This document shows positions 5,274 through 8,738 of a stretch of 8,738 bases of DNA, piece by piece. Numbering within the stretch: position 1 is the stretch's first letter; each line of letters begins with the position of its first letter. The translations under genes were made by a program, and so were the position numbers. Below the pieces are notes generated by a model. The model was given only the letters and a program-made list of their open reading frames with translations. It searched no databases and was not told where the DNA came from. The stretch comes from Sphingomonadales bacterium (lineage in GTDB: Bacteria; Pseudomonadota; Alphaproteobacteria; Sphingomonadales; Sphingomonadaceae): the NCBI GenBank assembly GCA_027489295.1, contig JAIYAA010000373.1, positions 1-8,738 on the forward strand, in the 5' to 3' direction.

Positions 5274-6758
5274 ATGGCGGAGCAAGCGGCGATGGCTTGC
5301 ACCATGATCGACCGCCGCCAGATGCTCGCCGGCCTCAGCGCCACCGCCTCCATGCCCTTCGCCGCCCGTGCGGCGGAGACGCCCAGCGCGACGGACCTCC
5401 GGGAAGATGTCGCCATCCTGCGTGCGGCGTTGACGCTTCACCCTGGGCTGTATCGCTACACCACGCCGAGGGAGCTCGACGCGCGGCTCGCGCAGTTTGA
5501 AGCGGCGTTCGTCGCCGCCCCCGGCCTCGAGACGCGCTATCTGCTGCTGTCGCGGTTTCTCGCGACGATCCGCTGCGGCCACAGCTATTGCAACTTCTTC
5601 AACCAGAAGAAGGCGGTCGCCGCGACGCTGTTCGGCCGCGCGACGCGGTTGCCGTTCCATTTCCGCTGGATCGCCGGCGCGATGGTCGTGACCGATCATG
5701 GCGGGCCCGATCTGCCGCGCGGATCGCAGGTGCTGGCGATCAACGGCGTCGCCCCGCGCGACATGCTGGCGCGCCTGCTGCCCTATGCGCGCGCCGATGG
5801 CCATAACGACGCCAAGCGCGTGTCGCTGCTCGAAGTGCGCGGCGACGACAGGATCGAGTTCTTCGATGTGTTTCACGGACTGGCATTCGACGCGCCGCGC
5901 GATGGGGTGCATCGGATCGTCGCGCGCCGCCCCGATCGTAGACGGGTGGCTGCCGCGCTTCCCGCGATCGACCTCGACCAGCGTCGTGCGCAAATGGTCG
6001 CGCGCGATTATAACGGCGACCACCCCGTGTGGGACTGGACAATGCGGCCGGACGGCATTGCCGTGCTGACCATGCCGGGCTGGGCGCTCTACGACAGCAA
6101 ATGGGATTGGCGGGGCTGGCTGGATGCTCGCCTCGACAGCCTGGCCGGCGCAAAAGGGCTGATCGTCGACCTGCGCCAGAACGAGGGCGGGGAGAATTGC
6201 GGCGATCCGATCCTCGCGCGCCTGATCCGGGCGCCGATCACGGTACCGACGGCCGAACGGCGCGTGCGGTTCCAGCGCACGCCGGCCTCGCTGGACCGCT
6301 ATCTGGATACCTGGGACGACAGCTTCCGCACGCTGGGCGTCGGCGCGCGACCAGCGGCCAACGGCTTCTACGTCCTGCAAGGCGAACGCGGCGATTCCTC
6401 GATGCAGCCGGCAGGCCGGCCCCTGGCCCTGCCGGTTGCCGCACTGGTCGGCCCGGTCAACAGTTCGGCGACGTTCCAGTTCGCCGAGAATGCGCAGCGG
6501 AGCGGCCGGGTGCGACTGTTCGGGTCCGCGACCGGCGGCAACCGGCGCGGGATAAACGGCGGCTGCTTCTTCTTCGTCCGGCTACCCGCGAGCGGGATCG
6601 AATTCGACCTCCCGCTGATCGGCTATTTCCGGCTGCAGCCGGAGCCGGACGCGGGCGTCGTTCCCGACACTGCCGTCACCGCATCGATCGCGGACGTTGC
6701 AGCGGGCCGAGACCCCGTCCTGGCGCGGGCGACCCGTTGGCTGCAACAGGCGCTTTGA
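5274..6758 (+). CDS. Tat-exported S41-family peptidase, tricorn/IRBP-like type
   Basis: The protein has 494 residues. DRRQMLAG (13-20) followed by an alanine-rich core and an ARA|AE site near residue 33 form a Tat-like leader, so it is probably periplasmic. A GHSY block follows (His103), then a PDZ-like stretch (about 130-165, GSQVLAINGVAPRDML). The S41 core starts at GIAVLTMPGW (261-270), with GLIVDLRQNEGGENCGDP (295-312) and the nucleophile region VGPVNSSATFQFAEN (392-406), where Ser398 fits the catalytic serine. The CtpA-type lysine is absent: the matching position, 25 residues on in TGGN, is Asn423. The GG and the upstream GHSY suggest a tricorn-like Ser-His arrangement instead. The start at 5274 has GAGG (5265-5268) 5 bases upstream; ATGs at 5292 and 5304 are alternatives that would keep the signal. 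The gene lies 29 bases after the AraC regulator and is probably in its operon. Substrate unknown. Confidence 0.85.
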   Translation: MAEQAAMACTMIDRRQMLAGLSATASMPFAARAAETPSATDLREDVAILRAALTLHPGLYRYTTPRELDARLAQFEAAFVAAPGLETRYLLLSRFLATIRCGHSYCNFFNQKKAVAATLFGRATRLPFHFRWIAGAMVVTDHGGPDLPRGSQVLAINGVAPRDMLARLLPYARADGHNDAKRVSLLEVRGDDRIEFFDVFHGLAFDAPRDGVHRIVARRPDRRRVAAALPAIDLDQRRAQMVARDYNGDHPVWDWTMRPDGIAVLTMPGWALYDSKWDWRGWLDARLDSLAGAKGLIVDLRQNEGGENCGDPILARLIRAPITVPTAERRVRFQRTPASLDRYLDTWDDSFRTLGVGARPAANGFYVLQGERGDSSMQPAGRPLALPVAALVGPVNSSATFQFAENAQRSGRVRLFGSATGGNRRGINGGCFFFVRLPASGIEFDLPLIGYFRLQPEPDAGVVPDTAVTASIADVAAGRDPVLARATRWLQQAL

Positions 6759-6842
6759 TCCCGCCGCAAACGGGTGCGCGCAGGGTTGGTCGGGATCCGA
6801 AACGCGCCCCGGACGCGCAGCGTGGCGGCAGGGCGATCGGGC

Positions 6843-8738
6843 TCAGCGCGGCCGGATCGCGATGCCCGCCACGATCGCCTCTCCGCCCTGGGGCATGAAA
6901 TCGAGCGTCAGCAGGCCGCCGCGGCTGGTGACCGCGAAGCTGCGCGTCACCGCCTTGCCGGCTTCGCCTGCCGCCTGCATCGGCGAGAAGGCGTCGATCA
7001 CCCGCTCGCCGTTCGCCATCACCGCGAAACTGCGCGTGGCCCCCTTGGCCGCATCGGGTTCGAAGCTGGCGATGGTGACGGTCCAGGCGCCGTCCGGCAG
7101 CGGCACGTCATAGGCGAATTTGCCCTCGCGGTAGCTGCTGAACAGCGTCGGTATGTCGGTCCCCTCCACCTTGGGCGGCGGTGCCATCGGACTGCGGCCG
7201 GACAGCACCTTGGCGGTGCCGCCGCGGAAGAAATTGTCCGAGCCATAGCGGTCGCCGCCCATCGTCCCGCCGACCAGTGCCCCGGAATCGATGAAGATGC
7301 CCGTGCGGGGGTCGGGCCCGCTCCAGTCGATCACGTCGCGGATCTGCTTGCCACCGATCGTCGCCGTGGCGACGAGGTGGTTGGCGCCGGGTGCCAGCGC
7401 CACGGCGGGCCAGACGCAGATCCGGTCGGGGCAGGCGACTTCGCCCACCGACTTGCCATTCAGCGACAGCGCGACGCGATCGGCGTTGGAATAGCCACGC
7501 ACCTCGGCCACCGCATAGGCGCGGTCGACATAGCGACGCCCGTTCAGATGCAGTGTCGGCGCATCCGACCAGTTCGCCTTGAAGAAGTAGAAGGCGTCCT
7601 TGCGCGTCTTGCGGTCGTAGGAGACGAGTCCCTTGGTGTTGATGTCGGTCGCATCGCCTTCGTTGCGCATCGTCGTGGCGAAATCGAACAGGTTCCAGAG
7701 CCAGCTTGCCGAAAGATAGGGGCGGGCGCGGATCTGCTTCCAGTTCTCCTCGAGCACGAGGCTCTGATATTCTTCCGGCTGGGGGCGCCCATAGGCGGCG
7801 ACCGGGCCGCCCAGCGGGTTGTCGCTGTGCTGGGTCATCGCGCCGCCCGCGCCATATTCGCTGAGGCCGATCGGCAGGCGCGGGTGCTTGGCATGGAGCG
7901 CGTCGAGTGCCGGGCCGACGCCGTCCCTGTCGCCATAATACCAGCCATAATAACGGTTTAGGCCCATTATCTGGGTAACGCCGTTAAGGCTAGGCGCGCC
8001 CTTCATCGACAGTACCGAGGGCGTATCCTCACAGCAATCGGCATAGACGGTGGGGCGGCTGGGATCCTCGGCGCGGGCCAGCCGGTCGAGCTGTTCGAGC
8101 ATCGCCCGCGATTGGGCGGGCTTGCCGCCACCGCCCTTGCGCATCGCGTCGATCGCGGCACCGATATCGGCTTCGTTGCCCACCGACCACAGCAGGATGG
8201 AGGGGTGGTTGTAGTTCTGGCGGATCAGTTCGCGCAGCTGTTCCTCGGCATTGGCGATCGTCGCCGCGGCGGGGGGCTGGCTCGGGTCGACATTGGCTTC
8301 GTGGACGAAGGGAAGTTCCGCCCAGACCACCATGCCGGTACGATCGGCCTGGTCGGTCCATTCCTGTGCGTGCTGGTAATGGGCATGGCGGATGGTGTTG
8401 GCGCCGATCTCCAGCGCGAACGCCATGTCGCGGGCATGGTCCTCGGACGTCAGCGCCCAGCCCTTGCCCTGCACGTCCTGATGGCGCGAGACGCCGTGCA
8501 GCGGGGTCACCTTGCCGTTGAGGACGAAGCCACGGTCCGGATCGAAGGCAAAGCTGCGTATGCCGAGCGGCTGGACCTGCCGGTCGATCACGCGGGCGCC
8601 GTCGCGCAGTTCGCTGACGACGCGGTAGAGATAGGGGTGGGCGCGGCCCTGCCACCGGTGCGGGCTGCGGACGGTGAGGGTGCGCTCCACCGCCAGCGCC
8701 TGGCCGGCGGCGAGCGCGACCGGCGCGCGATCGGTGGC
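6843..8738 (-). CDS. GH2 glycosidase (beta-galactosidase-like) with malectin-like C-terminus, N-terminus outside window
   Basis: The frame runs from the right window edge to a TGA at 6843-6845, giving 631 visible residues; the in-frame GTG at 8688-8690 is an internal valine. Visible first is the end of the GH2 immunoglobulin-like domain, then the TIM barrel: FVLNGKVTPLHGVSRHQD, NTIRHAHYQH, WSVGNEADIG with the acid/base Glu (codon 8172-8174), and PIGLSEYGAGG with the nucleophile Glu (codon 7857-7859), ending near SASWLWNLFDFA. A DUF4982-like beta domain follows (RGYSNADRVALSLNGKSVGEV), then about 150 residues of malectin-like carbohydrate-binding fold (from GIFIDSGALVGG to the end). GH2 enzymes with this C-terminus usually act on beta-galactosides or related plant or polysaccharide glycans; the sugar cannot be fixed here. 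Signal peptide and sugar-binding domain lie beyond the window. It converges on the S41 gene with 84 bases between. Confidence 0.92.
   Translation of the reverse strand, partial: ATDRAPVALAAGQALAVERTLTVRSPHRWQGRAHPYLYRVVSELRDGARVIDRQVQPLGIRSFAFDPDRGFVLNGKVTPLHGVSRHQDVQGKGWALTSEDHARDMAFALEIGANTIRHAHYQHAQEWTDQADRTGMVVWAELPFVHEANVDPSQPPAAATIANAEEQLRELIRQNYNHPSILLWSVGNEADIGAAIDAMRKGGGGKPAQSRAMLEQLDRLARAEDPSRPTVYADCCEDTPSVLSMKGAPSLNGVTQIMGLNRYYGWYYGDRDGVGPALDALHAKHPRLPIGLSEYGAGGAMTQHSDNPLGGPVAAYGRPQPEEYQSLVLEENWKQIRARPYLSASWLWNLFDFATTMRNEGDATDINTKGLVSYDRKTRKDAFYFFKANWSDAPTLHLNGRRYVDRAYAVAEVRGYSNADRVALSLNGKSVGEVACPDRICVWPAVALAPGANHLVATATIGGKQIRDVIDWSGPDPRTGIFIDSGALVGGTMGGDRYGSDNFFRGGTAKVLSGRSPMAPPPKVEGTDIPTLFSSYREGKFAYDVPLPDGAWTVTIASFEPDAAKGATRSFAVMANGERVIDAFSPMQAAGEAGKAVTRSFAVTSRGGLLTLDFMPQGGEAIVAGIAIRPR
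6931..7037 (-). repeat. Short direct repeat inside the malectin-like domain
   Basis: ACCGCGAAGCTGCGCGT (6931-6947) recurs as ACCGCGAAACTGCGCGT (7021-7037), 16 of 17 identical and exactly 90 bases apart, in frame. On the minus strand both copies encode RSFAV, in contexts ATRSFAVMANGERVIDAF and VTRSFAVTSRGGLLTLDF. It looks like two equivalent beta strands of the domain rather than a recombination scar. Confidence 0.6.

Noticed and set aside
6757..6797. GATCCCG ... CGGGATC 7-bp inverted repeat after the S41 stop, as a terminator for the convergent genes.
   Set aside because: The loop is 27 bases, the stem is short and no T-tract follows; chance pairing is likely.
6774..7961. Plus-strand open frame of 395 codons opposite the GH2 gene.
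   Set aside because: It is antisense to the catalytic and C-terminal domains of a GH2 enzyme with both catalytic glutamates in place.

Overview
The window is GC-rich, densely coded DNA that looks like the chromosome of an alphaproteobacterium, most likely a sphingomonad. This is inferred from codon use (almost all G/C third positions), short intergenic gaps and the character of the proteins; there is no rRNA or other phylogenetic marker to confirm it. I see no mobile element, CRISPR array, tRNA or rRNA. Eight protein genes are supported, two of them cut by the window edges.

Left part (1-2393): the C-terminal part of an MBL-fold metallo-hydrolase and a small SnoaL/NTF2-like protein run on the + strand, one base apart. 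They converge, with a 22-base gap, on a two-gene minus-strand operon. That operon holds a 1-Cys (Prx6-type) peroxiredoxin and, 4 bases downstream, a class I glutamine-amidotransferase-like (peptidase C26, PuuD-like) hydrolase. The operon joins peroxide removal to a probable gamma-glutamyl hydrolase, two activities that could meet in thiol metabolism.

Middle (2394-3947): a 284-base divergent regulatory region, with a local AT-rich patch and overlapping dyads, separates the peroxiredoxin operon from a + strand pair. The pair is an exported thioredoxin-fold protein with a WCLDC active site and a DOPA 4,5-dioxygenase-family protein with a Tat signal. Both products should act outside the cytoplasm.

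Right part (3948-8738): a 190-base gap contains a perfect 10-bp inverted repeat just upstream of a gene for a seven-TM AraC-type regulator. That gene is followed after 29 bases by a Tat-exported S41 peptidase of the tricorn/IRBP-like type. A membrane sensor-regulator next to a secreted protease is the most system-like arrangement here. The window ends in a convergent minus-strand gene for a GH2 glycosidase (beta-galactosidase-like) with DUF4982-like and malectin-like C-terminal domains; its N-terminus lies beyond the right edge.

No wholly new system can be demonstrated from the sequence alone. The candidates for a second look are the exported thioredoxin/DOPA-dioxygenase pair, the membrane AraC/S41 pair with its upstream palindrome, and the peroxiredoxin/C26 operon.
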